A stretch of 64,000 nt of DNA from Sphingomonas immobilis (GTDB taxonomy: Bacteria; Pseudomonadota; Alphaproteobacteria; Sphingomonadales; Sphingomonadaceae), in assembly GCF_030580995.1 (NCBI RefSeq), contig NZ_JAUQSZ010000004.1, positions 62,001 to 126,000 of the forward strand, in the 5' to 3' direction. This document shows positions 17,673-26,830 of this stretch, in pieces; positions within the stretch are counted from its first letter, which is position 1, and the number at the start of each line of letters is the position of its first letter. Below the pieces are notes generated by a model. It was given only the letters and a program-made list of their open reading frames with translations. It was not told the origin of the DNA and made no database searches. The position numbers and the translations under genes are program-made.

Positions 17673-18398
17673 TCAGGCCGCGCTGACGCCGCCGTTGACG
17701 CTGATCACCTGCCCGGTCAGGTGCCGCGCCGCATCGGAGCAGAGCCACGCCGCCACCCGCCCGATCTCGGCGGCATCGGGCAGGCCCAGCCCGGCGCGCG
17801 CCTCCGCCGTCGCGACGCGGCCGGCGAGCGGCCCGGCGCGGGCGGCCTCGAACACCGGCGTCCCCGTGACATAGGAGGTCGCCACGCAATTCACGCGGAT
17901 GCCCTCGCGCGCGACCTCGAGCGCGAGAGTGCGAACGAACATCATGATCGCCGCCGCCGCCGACCCCACCATCGTCTGGTTGGGGGCCGCGACCTTCCCC
18001 GAATCCGCCGCCATCGCGACGATCGCCCCGCGCTGCCGGGAAAGATGCGGCAGGACCGCGTGGCACAAGGTGTAGAGCGTCGCGAGCCGGGCGTGGAGGA
18101 ACGCGCCGAACATCGCCGGATCGGTCTGGGCGAAACGTCCCGACAGGCCCGGCACCGCGCCGTTGCTGGCATCGACCACCCAGTCGATCGCGCCGTGCAT
18201 CGCGGCCAGCTCGGCCGCCAGCGCGGCGACGGCGGCATGATCGCCGATATCGAGCTGGCGGTAATCGCCGGGCACCGTCTGCGCGCTGCGCCCCGCGACG
18301 ACGACGTGCGCGCCCTGATCGCGCAGGGCGGAGACGATATGCCGCCCGATCCCGCCCCTGCCGCCGACCACCAGCGCGACCGGGCGGTCCGCCGTCAC
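17673..18398 (-). CDS. SDR-fold protein lacking the YxxxK active site
   Basis: 241 residues with a clear SDR Rossmann start (ALVVGGRGGIGRHIVSAL) and end (LTGQVISVNGGVSAA). Where YxxxK is expected, the chain reads PNQTMVGSAAAAIMMF, so both catalytic Tyr and Lys are missing. The Ser region (IVAMAADSGK) is also unusual. It may be a binding or scaffold protein, or use a different mechanism. The GTG at 18398 lies just after the aldehyde dehydrogenase stop, so it is the last gene of the TonB-receptor operon. Confidence 0.8.
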   Translation of the reverse strand: MTADRPVALVVGGRGGIGRHIVSALRDQGAHVVVAGRSAQTVPGDYRQLDIGDHAAVAALAAELAAMHGAIDWVVDASNGAVPGLSGRFAQTDPAMFGAFLHARLATLYTLCHAVLPHLSRQRGAIVAMAADSGKVAAPNQTMVGSAAAAIMMFVRTLALEVAREGIRVNCVATSYVTGTPVFEAARAGPLAGRVATAEARAGLGLPDAAEIGRVAAWLCSDAARHLTGQVISVNGGVSAA

Positions 18399-18405
18399 CG
18401 CCCGC

Positions 18406-19935
18406 TCAGCTCGCGAAGTTGAGGCATTGCAGCTCCTGATAGACGCGCAGGCCCTCGACGCCGCGCTCGCGCCCCAGCCCGCTCGATCCATGCCCGCCCG
18501 ACGAGGCGTAGCCGCTCATCGCGCCGCCGATATTGACGTTGACCGTGCCCGAGCGGATGCGCTTGGCGACGGCGAGCGCCGCGCGCGCATCGGCACCGTA
18601 GACATAGCCCGACAGGCCGAAGATGCTGTCGTTGGCGATCTCCACGGCATGGTCGATGTCGCGGTAGCCGATCACCGCGACGATCGGCCCGAAGATCTCG
18701 TCGCGCGCGGCAGGGTTCGATGCATCGGGCACGTCGAGGATGGTCGGCTCGAAATAATGGCCCGGCGTGTCGATCGCCTTGCCGCCGGCGACGACGGTCG
18801 CGCCCGCCGCCACCGCGAGTTCGACATAGCGTTCGCAGCGCGCGCGCTGGGCCGCGTTGATGACCGGGCCCATCCGCGTCGCGGGATCGAGCGGATCGCC
18901 GGGGACGAGGCCCTCGATCGCCTTCGCCATCGCCGCCATGACGGCCGCCTTCTCGCTTTCGGGGACGAGCACGCGCGTGCCGAGCACGCAGCCCTGCCCG
19001 GCATGGGCGAGGCACACGCCCGCCGCCGCGCCGGCCGCCGCGGCGAGCCGGTCGGCCATGAAGATCTGCGCCGATTTGCCGCCGAGTTCGAGCTGCAGGC
19101 GCTTCATCGTCGCAGCACCCTGCGCCATCACCTTCTTGCCGACATCGGTCGATCCGGTGAAGCTGACCATGTCGACGCGCGGATCCGTCGTCAGCGCGAG
19201 CGCGCCGTCGGCCCCGGCCTCCGCGACGATGTTCAGCACGCCGTCGGGAAAGCCCGCCTCCTGCGCCGCCGCGACCATCGCCAGCGCCGACAGCGGCGTC
19301 AGCGGGCTCGGCCGCAGGATGACGCAATTGCCGGTGGCGAGCGCGGGAACCAGCTTCCAGATATTGAGGAAGAACGGGAAGTTATAGGCCGAGATCGCCA
19401 CGACGACGCCATGCGGAACATAGCGCCGCATGCTCTGGAACACCGTGCCCGCCGCATTGATGCGCTCCTCGAGCGGCAGCGGATTGCTCTCGCTTTCGGG
19501 CAGGGTGAGATAGAGATCGAGCTGGTCCTCGACCGTCGCGAGGGGCCCGCGCACCTGCACCGGCAGCACGACCGAGGAAATCGGGCAGCCGCCTTCGGCG
19601 ATCACGACCTTCTCCAGCTCATCCGCGCGGGAGCGGAGCGCGGCGACGAAGCGGCGCACGATCGCGACACGCTCGACCGGCTTGAGCGCCGCCCATTCGC
19701 CCGTGTCGGCGGCGGCGCGCGCTGTGGCGATCGCCGCCTCGATCTGGCCATCGGACGCGCCGGCGAATTGGGTGAACACCGCGCCGTCGCCGGGATGCTC
19801 AACCGCGATCGGGGCTCCCTCGCCCGCCACCGCGCGGCCGCCGATCAGCATTTTGTGCGGCCATCCGGCGGCGGGCATCAGCGCAGCCGCGGCGCTTCCG
19901 GTGGTGTCGGTACGGTCGATTTCGGTCACGGCCAT
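18406..19935 (-). CDS. Aldehyde dehydrogenase (NAD(P)+-dependent)
   Basis: 509 residues. Active-site glutamate about E283 in LQLELGGKSAQ, nucleophile Cys316 in HAGQGCVLGTR, NAD-binding SFTGSTDVGKKV near 258-269 and ISAYNFPFFLNIWK near 181-194. It oxidises an aldehyde to the acid, or to the acyl-CoA. It lies 34 bases after the enoyl reductase on the same strand, in the operon led by the TonB receptor, so it probably acts on an aldehyde derived from the imported compound. Confidence 0.94.
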   Translation of the reverse strand: MAVTEIDRTDTTGSAAAALMPAAGWPHKMLIGGRAVAGEGAPIAVEHPGDGAVFTQFAGASDGQIEAAIATARAAADTGEWAALKPVERVAIVRRFVAALRSRADELEKVVIAEGGCPISSVVLPVQVRGPLATVEDQLDLYLTLPESESNPLPLEERINAAGTVFQSMRRYVPHGVVVAISAYNFPFFLNIWKLVPALATGNCVILRPSPLTPLSALAMVAAAQEAGFPDGVLNIVAEAGADGALALTTDPRVDMVSFTGSTDVGKKVMAQGAATMKRLQLELGGKSAQIFMADRLAAAAGAAAGVCLAHAGQGCVLGTRVLVPESEKAAVMAAMAKAIEGLVPGDPLDPATRMGPVINAAQRARCERYVELAVAAGATVVAGGKAIDTPGHYFEPTILDVPDASNPAARDEIFGPIVAVIGYRDIDHAVEIANDSIFGLSGYVYGADARAALAVAKRIRSGTVNVNIGGAMSGYASSGGHGSSGLGRERGVEGLRVYQELQCLNFAS

Positions 19936-19969
19936 CGTGGCTGGCTCCCTTGATGCGGTGGTCGCGCGC

Positions 19970-20986
19970 TCAAACCCGCACCAGCCGCTTGCCGGTGACG
20001 CCGTGCGCGAAAAGCTGTTCGAAAGCGGCGGGGGTCTGCTCGATCCCCTCGGTCACATGGATCGTCGCCAGCGCGGGCCGCGCCGCCACCAGCGCCTTCA
20101 TCTCGGCGAGGAAGGCCGGGCGCAGATGCTGGTGCGCGAGATTGACGAAGGCGCGGACCGACAGCGATTTGCCCATGATCAACTCCAGGAACCCCGGCAA
20201 TTGGTCGTCGGATGCGGCACCCTCGCCGCCATATTGCGCCATCAGCCCGCAGATCACGACAATGCCGTTGCGGTTGAGATGCGGTACTGCCTGCATCATC
20301 ATCGGGCCGCCGACATTGTCGAAATAGACGTCCGCGCCGCCCGGCAGCGCCGCCGCAAGCGCGGCCTCGAAGCCTGCGGCGCTGCGATCGACCACCGCGT
20401 GATAGCCGATCTCGTCGATCAGCCACGCGCGCTTCGCGGCCCCGCTGGCGATGCCGACGACGCGCGCGCCCCGCGCCGCTGCCAGCGCCCCGGCGGCGGA
20501 CCCGACCGCCCCCGCCGCGCCGCTCACCAGCATTGTCTGCCCCGCGCGCACACTCCCGGCGACGTCGAGCCCGACATAGGCGGAAAAGCCCGGCAGGCCG
20601 AACACGCCCAGCGCCCGTTCGACCGGCCCGTCGGCGGGATCGATGCGCGACAGCCCCGCGCCGGCCGAGACCGCATACTCCTGCCACCCCAGCCGCCCTT
20701 CGACGATATCGCCCGCCGCGAAATCCGCATTGCGCGATTCGATCACCTCCCCCACCGCAGCGCCGGGAATCGTCGTGCCCGGTGCCATCACCGGAATTGC
20801 CCCCATCGGCTCCGCGGCGATGAACAGCCGGATCATCGGATCGAGCGACAGCCAGAGGTTGCGGATCAGCATTTCGCCGTCGCCGATCGCCGGTACGGCA
20901 CCGGCCGCCACCGCCAGATCGGCGGCGACGACCGCGCCGCGCGGGTGGCGCGCCAGCACCACCCGCCTATTGACGGCACCGCTCAT
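19970..20986 (-). CDS. MDR-family NADP-dependent oxidoreductase (PTGR1/CurA-like)
   Basis: 338 residues of the zinc-independent medium-chain reductase group that includes prostaglandin reductase and CurA. Visible blocks: NLWLSLDPMIRLFI near the N-terminus, LVSGAAGAVGSAAGALAAA (NADP motif), and DVYFDNVGGPMMQAVPHLNR, which is diagnostic. It lacks zinc ligands. It would reduce the double bond of an enone or allylic aldehyde. It sits 27 bases after the TonB receptor in the same operon. Confidence 0.92.
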   Translation of the reverse strand: MSGAVNRRVVLARHPRGAVVAADLAVAAGAVPAIGDGEMLIRNLWLSLDPMIRLFIAAEPMGAIPVMAPGTTIPGAAVGEVIESRNADFAAGDIVEGRLGWQEYAVSAGAGLSRIDPADGPVERALGVFGLPGFSAYVGLDVAGSVRAGQTMLVSGAAGAVGSAAGALAAARGARVVGIASGAAKRAWLIDEIGYHAVVDRSAAGFEAALAAALPGGADVYFDNVGGPMMMQAVPHLNRNGIVVICGLMAQYGGEGAASDDQLPGFLELIMGKSLSVRAFVNLAHQHLRPAFLAEMKALVAARPALATIHVTEGIEQTPAAFEQLFAHGVTGKRLVRV

Positions 20987-21013
20987 CCGATCGCGTCCGT
21001 CACGGCGATCATT

Positions 21014-23221
21014 TCAGAAGCTGCCTTTCAGTTCGACGCCGAAGGTCCGCGGATCCTCCGTCCGAACGAAGGAGCCCCCGGCCGCCGTCGTGCCATAGGT
21101 GTTGTATTGCCGGTCGGTCAGGTTCCGGCCGAACACCGCGAGCGAGACTTCCTTGCCGACGATATTGGCAGCGGTCAGTTGCAGCCTGGCGTTCAGCAAC
21201 CCGTAGGGGGCCTGGACGGCGCGGGGATCGTTGAACACGTCGAACTGCATCCGCGACTTGTACGAGAAATCGACCCGGCCGAGCAGAGAAAGATCGTTGC
21301 CGATCCTGGCGTCATAGCTCGCACTGACCGAATAGGTGGTGGCGGGCGTGTCGGGGAATTTGTTGCCAGACAAGTCCGCACCCGTCGCGGGGTTCCTGAA
21401 CTGCGTGTATTTCGCATCGAGCAGACCCAGCGTCCCGCTCAGCATCAGTCCCGGCAGCGGCCGCAGGTTCGCCTCCAGCTCGATGCCGCGAACCTGCGAT
21501 TTCGCGGCGTTGAACACGCTGGCATAGGGCGTGTTCGTGCTCGGCTCGATCAACAACACGGATCGCTGCACGTTGTCGACCTTCATCTGGAAAACCGCGA
21601 GGCTCGCGTGGAAACGGCGATCGAGCGATTCCACCTTCACGCCTGCCTCCAGGCTGTTGACCACCTCCGGCTGGAACGGGACGATCGTCGTCGGCGTATC
21701 GTCGAGACCGCCGGCGCGCTGGCCGCGATCGAACTTCACATAGGCGTTGATCTGATCGGTGAAGCGGTAGCGCGCGCCGACCGAATAGGACCAATAGCCG
21801 AAATTGGCAGACCCGATCTGGTTGCAAAGCGCGATCGGCGTGCCGGCGGGCAGTGCGGCAAGCCCGCACGCACCGTTGACGCCGGTCTGAATACGGAGAT
21901 CGCGATTGTCGCTGGTGTATCGCCCGCCGAGCGTCAGGAACAGCTTGTTCCAGTGGTTCGTCTCGATCTGCAGATAGCCTGCGGTCGAGCGGTTGCGGGC
22001 GAAGTTGCGCAACGTGCGGCCGGTGCCGAACAGCGTTGCGGCCGGTATCGGCAACAGCGAATTGTCCGATCCGTCCTCATCGAAATAGAAGCCGCCGGCA
22101 GTGAAATCGACACCCTCGAGCCAGCTTGCGGCGTTGGTGAGGATCTTGCCGGTGGCCTGAAGCTCGAACGTCCACTGGCTCTGGTCCGCGAACTGCCGCA
22201 CGTCGACCGATGGTGCCGGGCCGGTATCGACGTCGGATTGCTGGTCGGTGGTCAGGGTGCGGCGGCCGACGATCAGCTTGAAGGTGAGGTCCGGGTTGGC
22301 CTCGAACTCGCTGCGGAAGGTATAGCCCTGGATGTTCGCCTTCGACAGCGGCGTCAGCAGGCCCGACCGGAGCTCGTAGAAGCCGAGCCCGGGAAACGGC
22401 GTGAGCGGGACTTCCAGGATGCCGGTCTCGTGGATGTTGGTATAGTCGTAGGTCAGGTCCATCGTGATCGTGTCGGTCGGCGTGTAGCGGATCGCCGCCC
22501 GCCCGCTCTCGCGCTGGCGATTGCCGTAGCTGTTGATGCCGGTGACGATGCTCCTGCCGACGCCGTCGCGACGCAGGAAATCGAAGGAGCCGCGCACCGC
22601 GAGCTTGCCCTCGACGATCGGCACGTTGAGGATCGCCTGCAGATCCACATAATTGAACGAGCCGTAGGCCGCCTGCACCGAGCCGCCGAAGTCGCTGAGA
22701 TTGGGGCGGATCGGCGTCAGCAGGATTGCGCCGCCGGTGTTGTTGCGCCCGAACAACGTGCCCTGCGGCCCGCGCAGCACCTGCACGCTGGCCATGTCCT
22801 GGATCGAGGCGAGCAGATTGCCGGCCGAGCGGCCGAGATAGACTTCGTCGAAATAGATGCCGACGGCGGGATCGTTGGTGATCGCCTGGCCGGTGTTTTC
22901 CTGCCCGCGCATACTGACCGTCGCGACGCTGCCGCCGCGCGTCGCCTGACCGATCTGCAGGTTCGGCGCGGTCGCGGCGAGATCGGCCACGCCCTGCGTG
23001 GAGCGCTGCGACAGTTCTGCCGTCGACAGCACGGTGACGGCGACCGGAACCTCGAGCAGCGATTCCTCGCGGCGGCGCGCGGTGACGACGATGTCGTCGT
23101 TCTGCTCCACGGGCCGCGCCTGCGTGTTGGCGGGCTCGCTGGCCTGCTGGGCCATCGCGGGGGTGCTGGCCAGCGCGATTGCGCTTATGCCGCACAGCCA
23201 CTCAATTCGCGCATATTTCAT
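21014..23221 (-). CDS. TonB-dependent outer-membrane receptor
   Basis: 735 residues. A signal peptide (residues 1 to about 24, ending AMAQQ) precedes DDIVVTARRREESLLEVPVAVTVLS, the usual start of the plug domain in sphingomonad receptors. Plug signatures include VSMRGQENTGQAITNDPAVG, then IYFDEVYLGR and VLRGPQGTLFGRNNTGGAIL. A beta-barrel follows and the chain ends in Phe. It would import a specific organic substrate with energy from TonB. First gene of the 17.7-23.2 kb operon, preceded by the ATAT element at 23314-23353. Confidence 0.95.
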   Translation of the reverse strand: MKYARIEWLCGISAIALASTPAMAQQASEPANTQARPVEQNDDIVVTARRREESLLEVPVAVTVLSTAELSQRSTQGVADLAATAPNLQIGQATRGGSVATVSMRGQENTGQAITNDPAVGIYFDEVYLGRSAGNLLASIQDMASVQVLRGPQGTLFGRNNTGGAILLTPIRPNLSDFGGSVQAAYGSFNYVDLQAILNVPIVEGKLAVRGSFDFLRRDGVGRSIVTGINSYGNRQRESGRAAIRYTPTDTITMDLTYDYTNIHETGILEVPLTPFPGLGFYELRSGLLTPLSKANIQGYTFRSEFEANPDLTFKLIVGRRTLTTDQQSDVDTGPAPSVDVRQFADQSQWTFELQATGKILTNAASWLEGVDFTAGGFYFDEDGSDNSLLPIPAATLFGTGRTLRNFARNRSTAGYLQIETNHWNKLFLTLGGRYTSDNRDLRIQTGVNGACGLAALPAGTPIALCNQIGSANFGYWSYSVGARYRFTDQINAYVKFDRGQRAGGLDDTPTTIVPFQPEVVNSLEAGVKVESLDRRFHASLAVFQMKVDNVQRSVLLIEPSTNTPYASVFNAAKSQVRGIELEANLRPLPGLMLSGTLGLLDAKYTQFRNPATGADLSGNKFPDTPATTYSVSASYDARIGNDLSLLGRVDFSYKSRMQFDVFNDPRAVQAPYGLLNARLQLTAANIVGKEVSLAVFGRNLTDRQYNTYGTTAAGGSFVRTEDPRTFGVELKGSF

Positions 23222-23313
23222 CGGAAAGCTTCCTCATCCCTGGCTTCCGCTCTCGTTCGCATCACGCGGATGCTTGGGCGGACGCTGGAATAAAGAAGCG
23301 ACGACAAGTTATG

Positions 23314-23353
23314 TCCAATATTGAATACGCCCGTAACGATATGAAACTGATAT
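23314..23353 (-). promoter_or_regulatory. LysR-type site A upstream of the TonB receptor operon
   Basis: Read leftward the element is ATATCAG-N4-ATATCGT-N14-ATATTGGA. The first two half-sites form ATAT-N7-ATAT (a T-N11-A box). The third runs into a -35-like TTGGAC, with TTTATT 18 bases further. The end of the site is about 93 bases from the receptor ATG. One of eight sites in fixed register between 23 and 39 kb. Confidence 0.65.
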
Positions 23354-23394
23354 GGCGCATCGGCCGCGACCGGCGCGGCGGCGTGACGCTGGCA

Positions 23395-23423
23395 ATATCA
23401 GAAGCCGCACTTTTAATATTATA
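23395..23423 (+). promoter_or_regulatory. LysR-type site B upstream of the SDR/kinase operon (two half-sites)
   Basis: ATATCAG-N14-ATATTATA, the second and third half-sites of the shared element; the outer half-site is not recognisable. TTATAC overlaps the third half-site, and CTATCG lies 16 bases further as a possible -10. The gene begins about 70 bases downstream. Confidence 0.5.
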
Positions 23424-23495
23424 CCGAACGGAATCGGTCGCTATCGATGCGGCACGGACATCGCGCCCGCAACGATCATCACAACGGAGAGAGAG

Positions 23496-24266
23496 ATGCT
23501 GCTGCAGCACAAATCGGTCGTCATCACCGGGGCCGGATCGGGCGTGGGGCGGGCGGCGGCGGTCCTGTTCGCGCAGCACGGCGCGCGCGTGGTGTGCGCC
23601 GATATCAACCTCGACTGGGCGACCGAGACCGCGCGGCTGGCGGGGGCGGATGCCGTGCCGGTGCTGTGCAACGTAACCCAGCGCGCTGAGGTGGAGGCCG
23701 CGATCGACCTCGCCTGCGATCGCTTCGGCAGGCTCGATGTCCTCTATAACAATGCCGGCGTCGCGACCGCCAGCGACGGGCGGCCGCACCGGCTCATCGA
23801 TCAGGACGATGCCGATTTCGACCGGCTGATGTCGATCAACCTGCGCGGCATGGTCTATGGCTGCCAGGCGGCGGTGCGCCGGTTCGACGCGCAAGGCGGC
23901 GGCGGCGTGATCGTCAACACCGCATCGGTCGCCGGGCTGATCGGCTGGGGCGGCGTGATGTACGGCGCGAGCAAGGGCGGGGTCGTGCAGCTCACCCGCG
24001 CGTTGGCGATCGAGGTCGCGAAACAGGGTATCCGCGTCAACGCCGTCTGCCCCGCCGGCATGATGACCAATTTCGGGCGCACCGAAGGCGCGGGCTTTGC
24101 CGAGCGTGCCGCCGAGGAAGTGGCGCGCTATGCCGAGATGCATCCGCTCGGCCGCCCGATCGCGGCGGAGGATTGCGCCAATGCCGCGCTGTTCCTGGCA
24201 TCGGATCTGTCGTCCAACATCACCGGCGTCATGCTGCCCGTCGACGGCGGCCTCACCGCCAAGTAA
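23496..24266 (+). CDS. SDR family oxidoreductase
   Basis: 256 residues. Cofactor motif ITGAGSGVGRAAAVLF (9-24), VVCADINLDWA suggesting NAD, YNNAGVAT, and catalytic NTASVAGLIGWGGVMYGASK. The end is GVMLPVDGGLTAK. GGAGAG precedes the ATG. It is followed after 24 bases by an APH-type kinase, so the pair is one operon under site B. Substrate unknown. Confidence 0.9.
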   Translation: MLLQHKSVVITGAGSGVGRAAAVLFAQHGARVVCADINLDWATETARLAGADAVPVLCNVTQRAEVEAAIDLACDRFGRLDVLYNNAGVATASDGRPHRLIDQDDADFDRLMSINLRGMVYGCQAAVRRFDAQGGGGVIVNTASVAGLIGWGGVMYGASKGGVVQLTRALAIEVAKQGIRVNAVCPAGMMTNFGRTEGAGFAERAAEEVARYAEMHPLGRPIAAEDCANAALFLASDLSSNITGVMLPVDGGLTAK

Positions 24267-24290
24267 GTCCGGCCAGCAAGAGGAGTCCGC

Positions 24291-25355
24291 ATGACCTCGC
24301 CGTCGCCCGCGCCGCTGTACCTCGCCGAGATCCTCGATCCCGCCTGGCTGCGGCCGCGGCTCTATCCCGACCAGCCGTCGCTGCGCATCACCGGCGCGCG
24401 CGAGATCTGGCGCGAGGAGAACACGGCCACCAAGGTGCGCGTGGAGCTCGATCTCGAGAACGCCGCTCCGGGCACCGGCCGCACGATCTGCATCAAGGGC
24501 ATGATCGACGAATCGGGCATGAAATGGGTGTCGAGCGGCACCTCGGCGACGGAATCGCATTTCTATGCGCAGATGGCGCCGGGGCTCGCCGCCGCCGGCA
24601 TCAACGTGCCCGACTGCCTCTACACCGCGATCGATCCCGAAAACGGCCACGGCCTGCTTATCATGAAGGACATGGTGGTCGAGGGCGCGACCTTCCTGAC
24701 CGCACTGACCCCCTATTCGCCCGATCAGGCCCGCGACAGCCTCGCCCAGCTCGCGCGGCTGCATGTCGAAACCGGCGCGGGCAAGCCGTTGCACGACATG
24801 GCGTTCAAGGGCATCACGCTCGACCGCCTCGCTGCGGAGTCGCTGATCCCGCTCGACATGCTGCAAGGGCTGCTCGACGATCCGCGCGGCGCGCCGCTGG
24901 CGGCTGAGGTCAAGAACGCGGGCCGCCTGCACCGTTCGCTCGGTGCCCTGCGCGATTGCTTCGCGGGGGAGCCGACCTGCATCGTCCACGGCGACGCGCA
25001 CGCCGGCAACCTCTATCGCAAGGACGGCGCGGCGGGGATCATCGACTGGCAGGTCGTCCAGCACGGGCACTGGGCGCAGGACGTCGCCTATCACATCGTC
25101 GCCGCGTTGAGCGTCGAGGATCGCCGTGCCCACGGCGACGCGCTGCTCGATGTCTATCTTGCCGAGCGGGCGCGACTGGGCGATCCCGTGGCCGATCACG
25201 ACACCGCCCGCGCGCATTTCCGCGCGGCGGTGGTCTATGGCTATTACATGTGGGGCGTCACCCGCCGCGTGCGGCCCGATATCATCCGCGAGTTCGTCAA
25301 GCGGCTGGGCCTCGCCGTCACCGAATATCGCAGTTTCGAGCTGCTCGGCGTCTAG
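24291..25355 (+). CDS. APH-type phosphotransferase (kinase-like)
   Basis: 354 residues with the C-terminal kinase-like signature HGDAHAGNLYRKDGAAGIID followed by W: catalytic Asp and Asn, then the metal-binding Asp. N-terminal nucleotide-binding strands precede it. It is not likely to be an antibiotic kinase here. Members of this superfamily (LvaA in levulinate catabolism, ACAD10/11) phosphorylate hydroxyacyl-CoA intermediates, and the catabolic operon context supports such a role by inference. Its TAG stop overlaps the stop of the convergent second kinase within one CTAG. Confidence 0.85.
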   Translation: MTSPSPAPLYLAEILDPAWLRPRLYPDQPSLRITGAREIWREENTATKVRVELDLENAAPGTGRTICIKGMIDESGMKWVSSGTSATESHFYAQMAPGLAAAGINVPDCLYTAIDPENGHGLLIMKDMVVEGATFLTALTPYSPDQARDSLAQLARLHVETGAGKPLHDMAFKGITLDRLAAESLIPLDMLQGLLDDPRGAPLAAEVKNAGRLHRSLGALRDCFAGEPTCIVHGDAHAGNLYRKDGAAGIIDWQVVQHGHWAQDVAYHIVAALSVEDRRAHGDALLDVYLAERARLGDPVADHDTARAHFRAAVVYGYYMWGVTRRVRPDIIREFVKRLGLAVTEYRSFELLGV

Positions 25356-26446
25356 GCAGCCGGGATCGACATCCCCAGCAGGTCGGCCATCCGGCGATTG
25401 TTGGGCGTGTCGATGCCGTGGCGGCCAACCGCAATCTGTGCGCCCAGCGCCATCATCCGCCGCGTCAGGCACGCCATCTTGAATGCCGCGAAAGCCTCGT
25501 ACCAGGCTATGTCGGCGGTCTGCTTGCCGCAGACCTCGGACCACAGGCTGCGCGTTTCGTCATGCGTGCCCATTCCGTCGAGCGGCGGCAGGCCGCGGCC
25601 GATCGTCTGCATCCGCTCGGTATGCAACCACCAGCCGAGATCGTGCAGCGCCCCGCCGAGCGAGGTCTGTTCCCAGTCCATCACCGCAACGACGCCGAAA
25701 TCCGCGTCGATCATCACATTGCCCAGCCGGGAATCGCCCCAGACGATGCCCGGCTCGATCCCCTGCGGCCGCGTCTTGTCGAGTGCGCCGGAGGCTTCGC
25801 GCAGGAACGGCGTCGCATGGTCCTCCGGCAGCCACGCCAGATAGCGCTGCCAGCGGTCCCATTCGTGATCGAAGCCATGTGGGCCATCCGCCGGATCGAG
25901 AAACGGCGCGGCGGATACGGGTATCGTCTGGATCGCCGCGAGCTGACGCACCGAATTTTCCCACAAGGTCCGTCGCTGCGCCGGCGTCGCATCGGCCACC
26001 CAACCGGTCTCGGCATAAGGCGGCAGGCTCACCGCGACGCGGCCCTGCAGCCGTTCCATCACGAAGAACGGCGCGCCCAGCAGCTCCGGCGACGGCTCGA
26101 ACCACAAGGGATGCGCCACTTTCACGCGGCCGTCCTCATGCATCACGCGCATCAGGCGATATTGCTCGTCGAACATATCGTCCTGGTAGACGAGGTGGCG
26201 GGTCGGCTTGATGCGCACCACCAGCCCCTGCTGCCGCGCCGTGCCGTCCTGCCGCCAGGCGGCATCGAACAGGATCGTCTCGTGCGACATGCCCGCGCCG
26301 AGCGGATAGGACAGGTTGGAGACGGTGACGTCGCGCGCGCCCGGCAGCCGCGCCGTCAGCCAGCCGGCCATGTCGTTGGCGAGATCCTCGAGGTTGCGGG
26401 TGTTGGGTGCGACGATGCCGGGGGCCGCGGCTGCGGGGCTGTTCAT
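25352..26446 (-). CDS. APH-type phosphotransferase, ACAD11-like kinase domain
   Basis: 364 residues. The sequence LSYPLGAGMSHETILFDAAW, then VVRIKPT, is the N-lobe of the ACAD10/ACAD11-like kinase group; WGDSRLGNVMIDADFGVVAV followed by MDWE holds the catalytic and metal-binding residues. His of the usual HGD is replaced by Trp (WGD), a change common in this subgroup. It starts 5 bases after the EthD-like gene, so it shares the transcript controlled by site C. Confidence 0.88.
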   Translation of the reverse strand: MNSPAAAAPGIVAPNTRNLEDLANDMAGWLTARLPGARDVTVSNLSYPLGAGMSHETILFDAAWRQDGTARQQGLVVRIKPTRHLVYQDDMFDEQYRLMRVMHEDGRVKVAHPLWFEPSPELLGAPFFVMERLQGRVAVSLPPYAETGWVADATPAQRRTLWENSVRQLAAIQTIPVSAAPFLDPADGPHGFDHEWDRWQRYLAWLPEDHATPFLREASGALDKTRPQGIEPGIVWGDSRLGNVMIDADFGVVAVMDWEQTSLGGALHDLGWWLHTERMQTIGRGLPPLDGMGTHDETRSLWSEVCGKQTADIAWYEAFAAFKMACLTRRMMALGAQIAVGRHGIDTPNNRRMADLLGMSIPAA

Positions 26447-26451
26447 GGCGG

Positions 26452-26790
26452 TCAGCCTTCCTCGGCTTCGAACTGCGGGGTGATGATCAGCGCGAGCGTC
26501 TTCGAGCTGTCGAGCGCTGGGCTGCGCGGCATCTCGTCGGTGCCCATCCGGCGGCCCGTTTCGGCGAGGACGAGCTGCGGGCTCTCCGCCTCGATGTCGT
26601 AGCAGGCGAGGAAATTCCAGTCGGGCAGCCCCGCCGGCCCGCCGAGCTTCATGACCGATCCGCGCCGCGCGGAAACGATGCCGGGCACGCGCAGCAGATC
26701 GGGGATGTGCTGCTCGTCATACCAGCGCGCCAGCTCCGCCACCGCATCGTCGGCGGCGCAGGTCAGCACGACCATCTGGAACTTCGCCAT
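26452..26790 (-). CDS. EthD-like small dimeric alpha/beta-barrel protein
   Basis: 112 residues. The pattern LARWYDEQHIPDLLRVPGIV followed by SARRG is the ferredoxin-like dimeric barrel signature of EthD/stress-response A/B proteins. In ethyl-ether and aromatic catabolic clusters such proteins accompany P450s, but their job is not established. AAGGAGAGG fixes the ATG at 26790 rather than an upstream frame start. First gene of the pair with the kinase at 25352. Confidence 0.8.
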   Translation of the reverse strand: MAKFQMVVLTCAADDAVAELARWYDEQHIPDLLRVPGIVSARRGSVMKLGGPAGLPDWNFLACYDIEAESPQLVLAETGRRMGTDEMPRSPALDSSKTLALIITPQFEAEEG

Positions 26791-26830
26791 GGGCTTCCTC
26801 TCCTTGTTGTGGCGAGCATATATCAACGCT

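Noticed and set aside
17671-17688. CGTCAG-N6-CTGACG as a terminator between convergent SDRs
   Set aside because: Stem of only 6 pairs overlapping a coding end and with no T run; mentioned under the gene but not called.
19682-23293. Long rightward open frame (about 1,200 codons) opposite the TonB receptor, MDR and ALDH genes
   Set aside because: It is rich in Arg, Ala, His and Gly with no domain. It is the GC-rich antisense shadow of well-recognised genes.
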